Positions 1 through 7,933 are shown, counted from the first letter of the stretch. The stretch: DNA of 14,472 nucleotides from Planctomycetota bacterium (GCA_002691835.1 NZJA01000073.1:1-14472); one strand, 5' to 3'. Numbers and translations are program-made. The notes: generated by a model from the sequence alone, not told the origin.

Positions 1-1
1 G

Positions 2-619
2 GAAGTGGTGGAATTCCCTCTTCAAAGAGGGGAGCGGATCTATCTTCAGGTCACCAATGAAAACGGCCTTCCTCTCGATGGAGTTCGGGTGAGACCGGAT
101 GTTCGCAAGGATCGACAACGAAATCGGGGGGAGTGGGTCAGCCTGCCGACATCGAGGCGGTTGGATACCGATTCCAATGGCGAGTTGTCCATCGGTGGTC
201 TGGAAGAGGGCCCTCACCGATTGCGTCTCTCGAAATTTGGGTACCTGCCAAAGCGTGAACTGGTGGATGTGGGGATCTCAACGAGATCTGAAGTGCAGCG
301 ATATGTGTTGATTCGTGGAGGCTACATCTCTGGAACGGTTTACTTGGCCGCTGGAGAAGTCGCCGCCCGTCAGCCACTGATCTGTACCGGTGTCGATGAA
401 ACGGGCAGGGAGTACGAGGGGACACTGTCGACGAACCGGGAGGGATTCTTCCGTTTTGGTCCCTTCCCGACCGGTGAATTCGCCATTGGTATCCCTGCTG
501 GTGACGGGGGAGCATCATCCGGCTTGGGGATTCGACAACTGTCGAATGGAGCACCCGTGTCGGTCCAACTCATGGCCCCCGAGGATGTCGAGATTGATCT
601 TCAGGTGTTTCCCCAGTAG
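2..619 (+). CDS. Carboxypeptidase regulatory-like / beta-sandwich protein, 3' part of gene
   Basis: The reading frame is open back to the first bases of the window, so the gene very probably begins upstream; a GTG at base 5 is only a formal start. About 205 residues are visible, ending at TAG 617-619. Two similar beta-sandwich units can be seen. The first (about residues 8-95) has the pattern GLPLDGVRVRPDV, then DTDSNGELSIGGLEEGPHRL and GYLPK. The second (about 105-200) has GGYISGTVYL, then STNREGFFRFGPFPTGEFAI. The combination of 'T/D-x-x-G-x-F/L-x-I/F-x-x-L/F-P-x-G-x-Y/F' is typical of carboxypeptidase regulatory-like (transthyretin-like) domains, which are usually extracytoplasmic and serve in adhesion or as spacers in surface proteins. 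No catalytic domain lies in the visible part. The specific role is unknown. Confidence 0.6.
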   Translation, partial: EVVEFPLQRGERIYLQVTNENGLPLDGVRVRPDVRKDRQRNRGEWVSLPTSRRLDTDSNGELSIGGLEEGPHRLRLSKFGYLPKRELVDVGISTRSEVQRYVLIRGGYISGTVYLAAGEVAARQPLICTGVDETGREYEGTLSTNREGFFRFGPFPTGEFAIGIPAGDGGASSGLGIRQLSNGAPVSVQLMAPEDVEIDLQVFPQ

Positions 620-671
620 GCAAACCCTCTCCTGTACTGCTTATGGTCCGGGAATATTCCTTCCGAACAGG

Positions 672-713
672 TCACCCTTGCCGGTACTGGGAGGGTGAGA
701 TTGGCACTTTTTT
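672..713 (+). terminator. Candidate intrinsic terminator after the beta-sandwich gene
   Basis: A perfect 7-base inverted repeat, TCACCCT (672-678) with AGGGTGA (692-698), is followed by a run of six T at 708-713. The T run is offset from the stem by nine bases, which is further than in a classical Rho-independent terminator, so the call is tentative. It lies 53 bases after the stop codon of the upstream gene. Confidence 0.35.
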
Positions 714-730
714 CCAAATCTGGATATCCT
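701..730 (+). promoter_or_regulatory. Candidate sigma70-type promoter upstream of the TPR/thioredoxin-like gene
   Basis: TTGGCA (701-706) matches the -35 consensus at 5 of 6 positions. TATCCT (725-730) matches the -10 consensus at 4 of 6, with an 18-base spacer. It would give a leader of about 80 bases before the chosen ATG at 816. The -35 box overlaps the tail of the candidate terminator, so the two calls are partly in competition. Confidence 0.25.
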
Positions 731-745
731 CCTTGTGGGGATAAG

Positions 746-768
746 CAGTCGAGTAACGAGCTCGACTG
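746..768 (+). other. Perfect 8-base inverted repeat in the leader of the next gene
   Basis: CAGTCGAG (746-753) and CTCGACTG (761-768) form an 8-bp stem around the 7-base loop TAACGAG. There is no T run after it, so it is not an intrinsic terminator. It could be an RNA hairpin in the leader of the gene starting at 816, or an operator-type palindrome. No function can be assigned from sequence. Confidence 0.35.
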
Positions 769-815
769 TCACCCTGTGCATTGTTGCCGATCATGATCAG
801 AGAGGTGCCGAACCG

Positions 816-2444
816 ATGAGTCCACGATCCTGGGAGACCCGTCAATTTTGCTTTGTTTTCATTCAGAGGACTCTCTTGGGTCTGTTTCTGTTTTTGGGAA
901 CTGCTGGCCTGCATCTGTTTCTAGGGCAACAGGGGGCAGCGGCTCTCGGGCTGGAGAGTGTTCAGGTCGGATCGGAAGTCCAGGACGGGTCGGAAGTCAA
1001 GGAAGCTTTGACTCGAAGACTCTACGAGGAGAAAGAATCGAAGTGGATTCTGGATGCCGTCGGTCGTATGCCGGAAGACGTCCGAGAACCCAAAGGAATG
1101 TCGATTGGTGAGATTCAAAAATTGACGGATGAGATTCTTCTTCGTGGGGAAGGTTACTTCCGTGACTACCCTGATGGAAAAAGTATCTCGAAGGTGATCC
1201 CCGCTGTTTGTCGCATCTATTTGATGAACTGCAATCGTCACTTCATCGATAGCGGTCGACTTTTTAAAGAACGAAACGGGCAAGATGCACCAGCGGCATG
1301 GACCGCGACTCTCAAGCAAAATTACTTCGATCGAATTCATACTCTCCTTGATGGAGAGCTTGCGAAGATCGGGGAGGAAGCTGGCACTCCCTGTGAGTTG
1401 GTTCGCCTGAAAGCAGACGCCTTTTGGCATGGTCAGCAGTACCCCCGTTGCATCAATGAGTACAAAAGAATCCTTGATGGGTGCCCTGATGCTGAAGATC
1501 GGGATGTTGTTCTGACAGCACTTTTGAATGCTCAAATCCGCGACCGGGATCACAAGGGTGCGACCGTGACAGCGGATACATTTCTGGAGCACCATACCGA
1601 TTCGGATCTCTTGCCCCATGTGTTGCGATTGAAGGCCAAGGCGTTACAGGAGGCAGGGCGTCTCGTGGACTGCCTGCGCTGGTGGAAATCCATCGAGGGC
1701 ATCATCGAGAATGCCCATCGGGGTGATCCCCTCGTATTTGGGGAAAAAACAGTGGAGATCAGTGACCGTTGTCGAAAAGATTTTCAGCGCTATTACGAAG
1801 AAGTGAACTTCTCCATCGGGTTTCTGGAGTTTGCCCTGGGTAATTATAAATCTGCAGCGGCTAGCTTTACTCGCGAGATGGAAATCTTGACCGAGCTGAT
1901 CAACGCTCAACAGGCCTCACAGGTTGGGCAGATCTACGCAAAGAGAACTGAACGAGTCCTCGATAGCTTGCTTAGGTTTGCTGGAAAACCTGCGCCGGCG
2001 ATTTCGTTGGGGGAAGATTGGGTTGGAGGAGTCCCCTTTGACCCCGCGCAGGAACAGGGCAATGTGCTGCTGTTACTGTTCGCTCCTTACGAAAATCCCC
2101 GTTACTTCGAGACTCTTGAGAATCTCCAAAAGCTCTATATGACCCATGGAAATGATGGCTTGCGGGTGGGTTGGATTGCTTCAAGCAAGGGGAAGACCGA
2201 CCGACAGCAACAAATCGATCGATTGATGAGCCAATGCAGTCGAATGGGATTGGCGTATCCGGCTGGGTTGGATCTCGCGGCTGGCTCGCCGAATTTTGGA
2301 CAATACAACTGTCCGGTAGGTGGAGCGACGATGGTGGCGATCGATCGCAAGGGACAACTGGCGTGGTATAAACTTGACCCGACCTTCCGCGATGATTCAG
2401 TGATTTCGCAGGTCGCCCTGCGCCTGCTGGCGGAGTCTCCCTAG
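816..2444 (+). CDS. Exported helical-repeat protein with C-terminal thioredoxin-like domain lacking CxxC
   Basis: The protein has 542 residues when started at ATG 816, preceded by AGAGAGG about nine bases upstream. In-frame codons further upstream (from 735) give a poor signal-sequence context. Residues 11-45 contain a long hydrophobic stretch after Arg4 and Arg9 (FLFLGTAGLHLFLG, then Ala-rich), read as a signal peptide or membrane anchor. Residues about 60-380 are alpha-helical with TPR-like character (e.g. YPRCINEYKRILDGCPDAED, FALGNYKSAAASFTREMEIL). Residues about 388-542 resemble a TlpA/peroxiredoxin-type thioredoxin fold: GKPAPAIS, then VLLLLFAPYENPRY where the WCxxC helix would be, and GGATMVAIDRKGQLAWY at the usual cis-Pro strand. 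Neither the CxxC nor the cis-Pro is present, so a redox role is unlikely and a binding or structural role is inferred. No specific substrate can be named. Confidence 0.7.
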   Translation: MSPRSWETRQFCFVFIQRTLLGLFLFLGTAGLHLFLGQQGAAALGLESVQVGSEVQDGSEVKEALTRRLYEEKESKWILDAVGRMPEDVREPKGMSIGEIQKLTDEILLRGEGYFRDYPDGKSISKVIPAVCRIYLMNCNRHFIDSGRLFKERNGQDAPAAWTATLKQNYFDRIHTLLDGELAKIGEEAGTPCELVRLKADAFWHGQQYPRCINEYKRILDGCPDAEDRDVVLTALLNAQIRDRDHKGATVTADTFLEHHTDSDLLPHVLRLKAKALQEAGRLVDCLRWWKSIEGIIENAHRGDPLVFGEKTVEISDRCRKDFQRYYEEVNFSIGFLEFALGNYKSAAASFTREMEILTELINAQQASQVGQIYAKRTERVLDSLLRFAGKPAPAISLGEDWVGGVPFDPAQEQGNVLLLLFAPYENPRYFETLENLQKLYMTHGNDGLRVGWIASSKGKTDRQQQIDRLMSQCSRMGLAYPAGLDLAAGSPNFGQYNCPVGGATMVAIDRKGQLAWYKLDPTFRDDSVISQVALRLLAESP

Positions 2445-2460
2445 TCGGGAGATCTTTCTC
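2436..2460 (+). terminator. Weak terminator-like hairpin at the end of the TPR/thioredoxin-like gene
   Basis: TCTCCC (2436-2441) pairs perfectly with GGGAGA (2447-2452) around a 5-base loop that contains the stop codon. TCTTTCTC follows. The stem is short and the T tract is interrupted, so efficiency as an intrinsic terminator is uncertain. Confidence 0.3.
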
Positions 2461-2610
2461 CATCTCTGGTGAATAGAAGATCTTCACAATCCCGAGTTCC
2501 ATGAACTCTGCTCTTCGTTGAGGGCTTGAGTTAGGTACTGCCTTCGTCGATTTCTGCGGTTAGAATGAAGTCTGTTCGTACAGCGGGTGTCCGGGGAACG
2601 GGCTATCGTC

Positions 2611-2690
2611 CGGGGCACTGTGATTCGATCGGGGGCACTGTGATTCGATCCGGGGCAATGTGATTCGATCCGGGACACTGTGATTTGAGT
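2611..2690. repeat. 20-base direct repeat, four adjacent copies
   Basis: Consensus CGGGGCACTGTGATTCGATC, at 2611-2630, 2631-2650, 2651-2670 and 2671-2690. Copies 2 and 3 each differ from copy 1 at one base. Copy 4 differs at four, three of them in its last five bases. There are no spacers between copies. Confidence 0.9.
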
Positions 2691-2730
2691 CACGTTGAAA
2701 TTGAGTGATTTGAGTCACTTGGAAATTGAT
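2681..2730. repeat. 25-base direct repeat, two adjacent copies, overlapping the previous array
   Basis: Copies at 2681-2705 and 2706-2730 agree at 22 of 25 positions. Both begin TGATTTGAGTCAC and end with a GAAATTGA core. The first ten bases of copy 1 are also the second half of the last 20-base unit, so this repeat grows out of the preceding array. Confidence 0.85.
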
Positions 2731-2733
2731 CGC

Positions 2734-2769
2734 TAAGCAAATACTGAGAGCTAGACAAATACTGAGAGT
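2734..2769. repeat. 18-base direct repeat, two adjacent copies
   Basis: TAAGCAAATACTGAGAGC (2734-2751) is followed directly by TAGACAAATACTGAGAGT (2752-2769), 15 of 18 identical. It follows the 25-base repeat after only three bases. Confidence 0.85.
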
Positions 2770-2842
2770 TCCTTCAAAGCGATCCATATTGTTTTTGAAG
2801 ACATGGCTCCGCAGCAATTCGTAAAGATCGACAGGGATGTCA

Positions 2843-4678
2843 ATGACCAAATTCTTCACCAGGAAAAATCCTCTCTCTGGACAGAAAACTCTTTGGAGCT
2901 TTTGCCTGCTATTGATCCTTTTCCTAAATGTTCCTGTGATCTCTGCTCAAGAGCTTTTCACAGAAGTTGCCGGTACGGACCAACGGGAGTTGATCCTTCG
3001 CTCATCGAGCGCGGTTTCGGCTGACGAGGATGAAAAGGGAGAGCCTTCTGCGAAAGACCTTCGTAAATTGGTGCAACAGGCGGCGATGTCCGGAGATGCC
3101 TCAGCTCTTGCAGAAGTATTGAGAACTTTGGGTCGCATGCCCGGTCGTAATGCGACCGCTGCCATCTTGAGTACCGCATCGAGTCTTTCGAAAAGTCAGG
3201 CCGATGACATCTACTGGTTTCTTCTCCAAGGAGTGGCTGGATTCAAAGGGGCGGATGCATTTACCGAAATGGGTGAGTTTGTTGTTCGTTACAAATCGAA
3301 GCCGGTAGCCCGTGATTTATTGAATGCCTTGCGGAAATCACGCAGCAAATATGTCAACCGGGTGATTCGTCGAGTCTTCGAATTTTGCCCGATGGATATG
3401 CAGATGATGGCCGTGGATATTGCCGCTGAGGTTCCAGTCAGGCGAACGATCGATGTTCTGATGCCGATACTTGCTCGTGAAGATGCGAAAGAGAAGGGTG
3501 GGAAGAGACCTTCTACAGAATTGAAGCGTTCTCTGATCTCTGCGCTTGAGGCCCTGACGATGCAGCAGTTGGGCGACAGTCTGATTAACTGGAAGGGCTG
3601 GTGGGAGAGAGAGCGAAGCCAGGGTTTGAAAGTGATTCGTGAAGATGCGGAAAGTCACGAATCGACAACGGGACTCGCTCGGCCATTGGATCCCGTTCGT
3701 GCGCGTCAATTCCTTGGTTTGGAAGACTTGCCGCCCGGAAAAGTTCTCGTGATCAAGGGACCGAGGGCGAAAAATGGCTTTGATACTAACTATGACCATA
3801 TTGAGCATGTTCTTGAGAGAATTTCGATTCCGCATACGGTGATCGAAAAGGGTGAAGTTGAGAAATCTTCCTTCAGTTTCAAAGGTGTCGCGGCGGTCTT
3901 CATCAATTGCAGCCATATCCACAAGTTTTGCCAAAACCCTGATCACAAACCGGGAGAGTACACCGGAAACCGGATGCACCGCTGTGTCGGTGAAGGGGCT
4001 CATGACGAAGTCCAGTTCAAGATGAACAAGGATGCCGTCGACAAGATTGTTCGTTATGTTGAAACTGGCGGATATCTCTTTACTGAGGATTGGTGCTTGA
4101 TTGAGGTTCTTGAAATTGGATTCAGCAGGTACTTGAGATCAGGATCCGCTCTGGACGGAGGGGACTTTGGAATCACTCCTGAGAAAGGCATGACTTCGCA
4201 TCCCCTGCTGCGGGGAGTTTTTGTCCCCCCTGTGGATATGAGCGCCCTGCGACGCAAGAAGTACGACCTTGACGATGAAGACGACGATGACGATGCGAAA
4301 TACGACCCTGCTCAGGAGGATGACCCTGGCGATGTAGATTTGGACCGGGGGAAGACCGGTGTCGGGAACAGTGATCTCGATGCGCCCGAAGAGATCGAAG
4401 ATCCCGACATCCGGCTGGTCGAACATCGGTGGAAAATCGACAAGGAGAGTCCGTCAATGGATATCCAGTCGAAGAAAGTCCAGGTCTTGATCGACAGTGA
4501 AGAGTTGCGAAAAGAGTGTGGAGAAGGTGCTGTAGCGGTGACATTCCCGGTGAAAAAAGGTCGGGTGATCCATGTGCTTTCACATTTTGGAAAACAAAGC
4601 AGCTCTGACAACGAAGCGACGATTGAAAATCTGCTGATCAACTTCCTTCTTCAAGTGAGAATCCAAGCCGACAAATGA
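2843..4678 (+). CDS. Exported helical-repeat protein with amidotransferase-like C-terminal domain and acidic loop
   Basis: The protein has 611 residues. ATG 2843 is preferred over ATG 2837 because AGGG (2833-2836) then sits six bases upstream. Residues 1-35 form a signal peptide: Lys/Arg-rich start, hydrophobic WSFCLLLILFLNVPVISA, probable cleavage before Gln36. Residues about 50-235 are alpha-helical and HEAT-like, ending in NWKGWWERER. From about residue 290 the pattern KVLVIKGPR, then GVAAVFINC, IVRYVETGGYLFTEDW and HPLLRGVF resembles class I glutamine-amidotransferase-like / ThuA-like folds common in exported proteins of uncertain function. The catalytic triad is not evident. Residues 356-387 contain C356, H358, H360, C363, H368, H379, C381 and H387, possibly a metal site. 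Residues about 470-505 are an Asp/Glu-rich loop. The gene ends 125 bases before the LptD-like gene. Family membership is uncertain. Confidence 0.7.
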   Translation: MTKFFTRKNPLSGQKTLWSFCLLLILFLNVPVISAQELFTEVAGTDQRELILRSSSAVSADEDEKGEPSAKDLRKLVQQAAMSGDASALAEVLRTLGRMPGRNATAAILSTASSLSKSQADDIYWFLLQGVAGFKGADAFTEMGEFVVRYKSKPVARDLLNALRKSRSKYVNRVIRRVFEFCPMDMQMMAVDIAAEVPVRRTIDVLMPILAREDAKEKGGKRPSTELKRSLISALEALTMQQLGDSLINWKGWWERERSQGLKVIREDAESHESTTGLARPLDPVRARQFLGLEDLPPGKVLVIKGPRAKNGFDTNYDHIEHVLERISIPHTVIEKGEVEKSSFSFKGVAAVFINCSHIHKFCQNPDHKPGEYTGNRMHRCVGEGAHDEVQFKMNKDAVDKIVRYVETGGYLFTEDWCLIEVLEIGFSRYLRSGSALDGGDFGITPEKGMTSHPLLRGVFVPPVDMSALRRKKYDLDDEDDDDDAKYDPAQEDDPGDVDLDRGKTGVGNSDLDAPEEIEDPDIRLVEHRWKIDKESPSMDIQSKKVQVLIDSEELRKECGEGAVAVTFPVKKGRVIHVLSHFGKQSSSDNEATIENLLINFLLQVRIQADK

Positions 4679-4750
4679 TTCTTTGACTCATGAGCTGTCT
4701 CGGCGGAAGTTGTGGATGCCTTTCCCCAGACGGTCTACCGTGAACCTGAA

Positions 4751-4767
4751 TCCCGGAGTCTTCGGGA
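4751..4767 (+). other. Small hairpin in the leader of the LptD-like gene
   Basis: TCCCGGA (4751-4757) pairs with TTCGGGA (4761-4767) around GTC, including one G-U pair. No T run follows. It lies about 37 bases before the preferred GTG start, so it may be a leader-RNA hairpin, but a chance occurrence is possible. Confidence 0.2.
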
Positions 4768-4803
4768 GCAGGGCTGTCAGGGTTGGAGATCGGGGGATTT
4801 CCG

Positions 4804-7212
4804 GTGCAGTTTTCAGGCACATTTCGGAATCAGCATTCAGTCCTCTGGGTGCCGCTCATCTTTGGGCTCGTATTCGCCATCTTTACTTCTTCCTCAGAAG
4901 CTCAAACGACCCTGGGACTCTTGGGGACCGATGAAGATCTTCAGATCTTTTACGATCGCCTTGAGGCCGATATTTCCACGGATGGTGGGGGTCGATCTTT
5001 GGTGGTCCTTGGTAATGTCTTGCTGGAGGGCCGCGGCTTTTCTCTACGCGCTGATGCGGTCGGGGTCTATGTCGACGGAGTCGATCCTGAGTCAGGACCG
5101 ATTCGCCCCAGAGTTTTGGCTCTCGGTGGAGTACTTCTCGATCGGGGAGGGCAGACCTTCCAAGCCGAATCTGTGTTTTATGAAGTCGATGCTCGGAAGA
5201 TGGTTCTCTCAGAAGCCAGGATCCGGATAACGACAGAGCTGTTGGAGATGCTCAGGACTCTTCCGAAAGATGATCCCAGAAGAGCGCGTCGAATGGCGGA
5301 GTCTTGGGTTGGAGGCGTCTCTGATCTGGAAACCTCCGAGTCTTCCAGCTCAAGTCTGGGGATTGCGGCCCAACTTCTTGAGGTGGATGACTTTAATGGA
5401 TTCAGTGGATCGAACATCGTCTTTACGACCGATTTGCTCGACGATCCTGAGTGGGCACTTGTCGCTGACAGTGGAACGGCTGTTCGTCGAGAAGAAATTG
5501 AACAGCGCGCTAATGAAGAAGGCCCCGGAGGTTACTTCCTGTCGATGGAGGGTGCGCGTCTGGAGCTCGGTGGTGCTCCTGTGGCATATTTCCCTTCGAC
5601 CAAATGGGATAGTCGCTGGGGACGCTCTTTCCCTTTGCGCAACTTGAGAATCTCTGATTCGTCGCGATTTGGGTCGAGAATCGATACCGGTTGGAACGGC
5701 GATTTCCTTCTGCCCGAGAGATTTGAAGACGAGATCGATCTGACACCAAGAGTCGATTCTCTCTCCAAGCGCGGAACCGGTTATGGACTCGATTTCGAAT
5801 GGGGACGTGATCCGTTGCGCTGGTCAGCGGATCCGGATGGCCGCCTTGATCTCTATGGCTATGGCTCTTTCTGGCAAATCTCAGATGAAGCGACTGAGGA
5901 TAGCGATGGAACACCGATCACCGAAAAAGATCGATATCGCGGACGTGCTTTTGTTCAGGCAAGGCTGACTTCAGGGACCTGGTTCGATGCCGAATGGTCA
6001 TCTGCGAGTGACCCTGGATTCGTCAATGAGTTCTTCCGCGTGGAAGCCCGATCCGTCAAGCGACCGCAGAATTTCTTTTCGATTCGTCAGGAGATGGGTG
6101 AAGACCTCGCAGGAAGCTTGCGTTTCGATGGCATCTATGAGGATTTCGAGGATCAGCTGGAACGTTCCCCGGAGTTGTCCCTGAGAGCACTCGATAAGCC
6201 ATTTATGGGAGGGTTTCGCATCGATTCGGATTTTGTTTTTGCGGATCTGGAGCAGGTGCCCGGTGCGGGTTCGCTGACCTTGCCTGGGGAGACTCGCAGG
6301 CTCGATATTCGGAGTGATCTCAGCCGACCAATTGTGGCCAATCGCTGGCTGAATGTCATCCCCTCCGCAGGAGTTCGCTGGACCCAATGGACGTCCTCGA
6401 ATCTGGAAGAAGAGGATCGTTCGATTCTTTCTGCCGGTCTGACCGCTGCGACTCGATTCTCGCGGGTTTTTGATGTCCGTCATGCAGACCTGGGTCTCGA
6501 TGGGTTACGTCATGTGGTGGATTTTCGTGGAAACTATTCAGGCCTTTTTGACAGCTCTCTCGATGCGGCTTCTGTTCCATATTCTTTCGATCCTGTGGAT
6601 GGATTGGGAAATCGCGAAGTGGTGACCCTGTCGATGGGACATCGACTGCAGACACGACAGTACCGAAGTGACCGTGAGCGTCTTTACCGAATGGGCACCC
6701 GAAGCATCGCCGAAATGCGGATCGATGCCTTGTATTATCCCGAAGCGGACCGCGACAATTCGGGGGAGGCATGGGGGGATCTCTTTTCCGAGTTGGTCCT
6801 GCATGCTGCGGGAGGCTGGAGTGTTTTCGGAGAGAGCCGGTACGATTTGGGTTTGGGCGTCAATCAGGGGGAAAATTTCGGATTGCGTTGGCTGCAGATG
6901 GATCAGGGTCTTTTGGAGTTTTCATGGAGAGACCGTCCTGCATATCAGGAAACCCTGCTGGCAGGGGGGCGCTTTGTGGCCTCTCCTCTGTGGGATCTCG
7001 GTCTGTTTGTGGAATATGACCTGGATGGAGAAGAAGTTCTGGGCCAATGGTGGGAGTTGGGACGCAACTTTCGCACCTTCAGACTCGGCTTTGCCCTCGA
7101 TGTCGATGCGGGTCCCAACGATGACACCACTTTCCGTGTCGATATTGGACTTCGGGAGTGGTTGGGTGCTTTGGAAGGTCGAGGCTTCCGAGGACGTCGT
7201 TCAGACTGGTAA
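4804..7212 (+). CDS. lptD: LptD/OstA-like outer-membrane LPS assembly protein
   Basis: The protein has 802 residues. GTG 4804 is preferred because GGGGGA (4792-4797) sits six bases upstream; a TTG at 4783 would add seven residues and has no well-placed ribosome binding site. Residues 1-33 are a signal peptide (hydrophobic VLWVPLIFGLVFAIF, probable cut after SEA33). Residues about 45-140 look like the periplasmic OstA/LptA-type jellyroll: DRLEADISTDG, then VLGNVLLEGRGFSLRADAV and GGQTFQAESVFYEVDARKMV. The rest is rich in alternating amphipathic strands with many Arg/Trp/Tyr and Asp. It includes PVAYFPSTKWDSRWGRSFPL and a GWNGDFLLPERF motif, reminiscent of the LptD barrel entry. In known systems LptD forms the outer-membrane LPS translocon with LptE; no LptE or LptA lies here. 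Sequence is divergent and length is close to E. coli LptD. The substrate in this organism is inferred only. Confidence 0.75.
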   Translation: MQFSGTFRNQHSVLWVPLIFGLVFAIFTSSSEAQTTLGLLGTDEDLQIFYDRLEADISTDGGGRSLVVLGNVLLEGRGFSLRADAVGVYVDGVDPESGPIRPRVLALGGVLLDRGGQTFQAESVFYEVDARKMVLSEARIRITTELLEMLRTLPKDDPRRARRMAESWVGGVSDLETSESSSSSLGIAAQLLEVDDFNGFSGSNIVFTTDLLDDPEWALVADSGTAVRREEIEQRANEEGPGGYFLSMEGARLELGGAPVAYFPSTKWDSRWGRSFPLRNLRISDSSRFGSRIDTGWNGDFLLPERFEDEIDLTPRVDSLSKRGTGYGLDFEWGRDPLRWSADPDGRLDLYGYGSFWQISDEATEDSDGTPITEKDRYRGRAFVQARLTSGTWFDAEWSSASDPGFVNEFFRVEARSVKRPQNFFSIRQEMGEDLAGSLRFDGIYEDFEDQLERSPELSLRALDKPFMGGFRIDSDFVFADLEQVPGAGSLTLPGETRRLDIRSDLSRPIVANRWLNVIPSAGVRWTQWTSSNLEEEDRSILSAGLTAATRFSRVFDVRHADLGLDGLRHVVDFRGNYSGLFDSSLDAASVPYSFDPVDGLGNREVVTLSMGHRLQTRQYRSDRERLYRMGTRSIAEMRIDALYYPEADRDNSGEAWGDLFSELVLHAAGGWSVFGESRYDLGLGVNQGENFGLRWLQMDQGLLEFSWRDRPAYQETLLAGGRFVASPLWDLGLFVEYDLDGEEVLGQWWELGRNFRTFRLGFALDVDAGPNDDTTFRVDIGLREWLGALEGRGFRGRRSDW

Positions 7213-7375
7213 TCCCGTTTTCTGCCCTGTTTAACCGGATGATGAGGGTATCGAGGCCCGCTCCTGGCGGTCATCATGGCAGATCTGATCTCTCAGGAGG
7301 CCAGTTGCCGTCTTGGCGGGAATCGCTCCAGCGGAGATCCTTCGTTTCGCAGTCCGGCCTTACGTTGTCCAAGTC

Positions 7376-7405
7376 CAGTTGCTTCCAGTTCAGTCGCTTC
7401 CAGAA
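7376..7405. repeat. 15-base direct repeat, two copies, just upstream of coaD
   Basis: CAGTTGCTTCCAGTT (7376-7390) and CAGTCGCTTCCAGAA (7391-7405) agree at 12 of 15 positions. The second copy runs into the AAGGAG that serves as the coaD ribosome binding site (7404-7409). The rest of the 208-base gap 7213-7420 shows no gene and no clear promoter. Confidence 0.6.
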
Positions 7406-7420
7406 GGAGTCGCGGGTCCC

Positions 7421-7933
7421 ATGAGCAAAGCGGTTTATCCAGGTACCTTTGATCCTCCCCATCAGGGACATCTCGATTTGATCGAGAGAGGATCTCGCAT
7501 GTTTGACGAATTGATCGTCGCGGTGGCGGTGAATCGACAAAAGTCATCGCTATTCACCCCGGAAGAGCGGGTTCAATGGCTTCAGACCTGCGTGGAGGGA
7601 ATCCCCGGAGTTCGGGTTCAGTCATTTGATGGACTCGTTGTCGATCTTCTTCAAAGTGAGTCGATGCGGATTTTGCTCCGAGGGATCCGGACATTCGCCG
7701 ATTTTGAAGCAGAGTACACGATGGCTCTGACCAACCGGTCGATTTCTGGCTCGGTAGAGGCTGAGACGGTTTTTGTGCTACCCAGCCTCGAGTTCTCGCA
7801 TTTGTCGAGTCGCCATATCAAGGAGATCGCTGCATTTGGTGGAGACATTCGGGATTCCCTTCCTGATCCAGTCGCCGATGAGATCGCCGAGGAACTGAAT
7901 CGTCGTCTGCTCCCCGGGTCTCTGGAAAACTGA
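7421..7933 (+). CDS. coaD: Phosphopantetheine adenylyltransferase
   Basis: CoaD (170 residues, a normal length) transfers AMP from ATP to 4'-phosphopantetheine, giving dephospho-CoA, the penultimate step of cytoplasmic coenzyme A synthesis. The nucleotidyltransferase signature is clear: YPGTFDPPHQGHLDLIERG at residues 6-24, with the HxGH motif at H14 and H17. Further family hallmarks are the RGIRTFADFEAEYTMALTNR block at about residues 88-107, and LPSLEFSHLSSRHIKEIAAF near the C terminus, equivalent to the family's SSS-x-[VI]-KE ATP-binding segment. ATG 7421 is chosen because the family N terminus (short strand, then YPGTFDP) follows at once and AAGGAG lies 11 bases upstream. Frames further upstream are open but carry no family sequence. 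It stands alone, 208 bases after lptD and 91 bases before ridA. Confidence 0.95.
   Translation: MSKAVYPGTFDPPHQGHLDLIERGSRMFDELIVAVAVNRQKSSLFTPEERVQWLQTCVEGIPGVRVQSFDGLVVDLLQSESMRILLRGIRTFADFEAEYTMALTNRSISGSVEAETVFVLPSLEFSHLSSRHIKEIAAFGGDIRDSLPDPVADEIAEELNRRLLPGSLEN

Larger units (their letters stand above)
2445..2842. other. 398-base gene-free gap with consecutive short tandem repeats
   Basis: I see no convincing gene here. The unit lengths of the repeats (20, 25, 18) and the absence of a ribosome binding site argue against coding. The first 140 bases are unremarkable. From about 2588 to 2770 the sequence is almost entirely tandem repeats (listed separately). The last 70 bases lead into the ribosome binding site of the gene at 2843. 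A degenerate extra copy of the 20-base unit may begin near 2588 (GTCCGGGGAACGGG). Confidence 0.6.

Noticed and set aside
702..716. Sigma54-type promoter (TGGCAC)
   Set aside because: The required GC of the -12 element is absent at the correct spacing (CA instead).
921..1619. Long - strand open frame (232 codons) opposite the TPR/thioredoxin-like gene
   Set aside because: It is a mirror of the real + strand gene, without recognisable domains or ribosome binding site. The same holds for 3338-4003 and 11772-12350 on the - strand.
2611..2690. tRNA-like T-loop (GATTCGATC resembles GTTCGANTC) or plasmid-type iterons
   Set aside because: No cloverleaf can be drawn around the repeats. No replication initiator gene lies nearby, so an origin cannot be supported.
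2560..2859. 99-codon open frame on the - strand with a protein-like beginning (MKNLVIDIPVDLYELLRS)
   Set aside because: It runs through the 18-, 25- and 20-base tandem repeats, whose mostly non-triplet units make the rest of the product low-complexity and frame-dependent. I saw no good ribosome binding site, and it overlaps the start of the solid gene at 2843.
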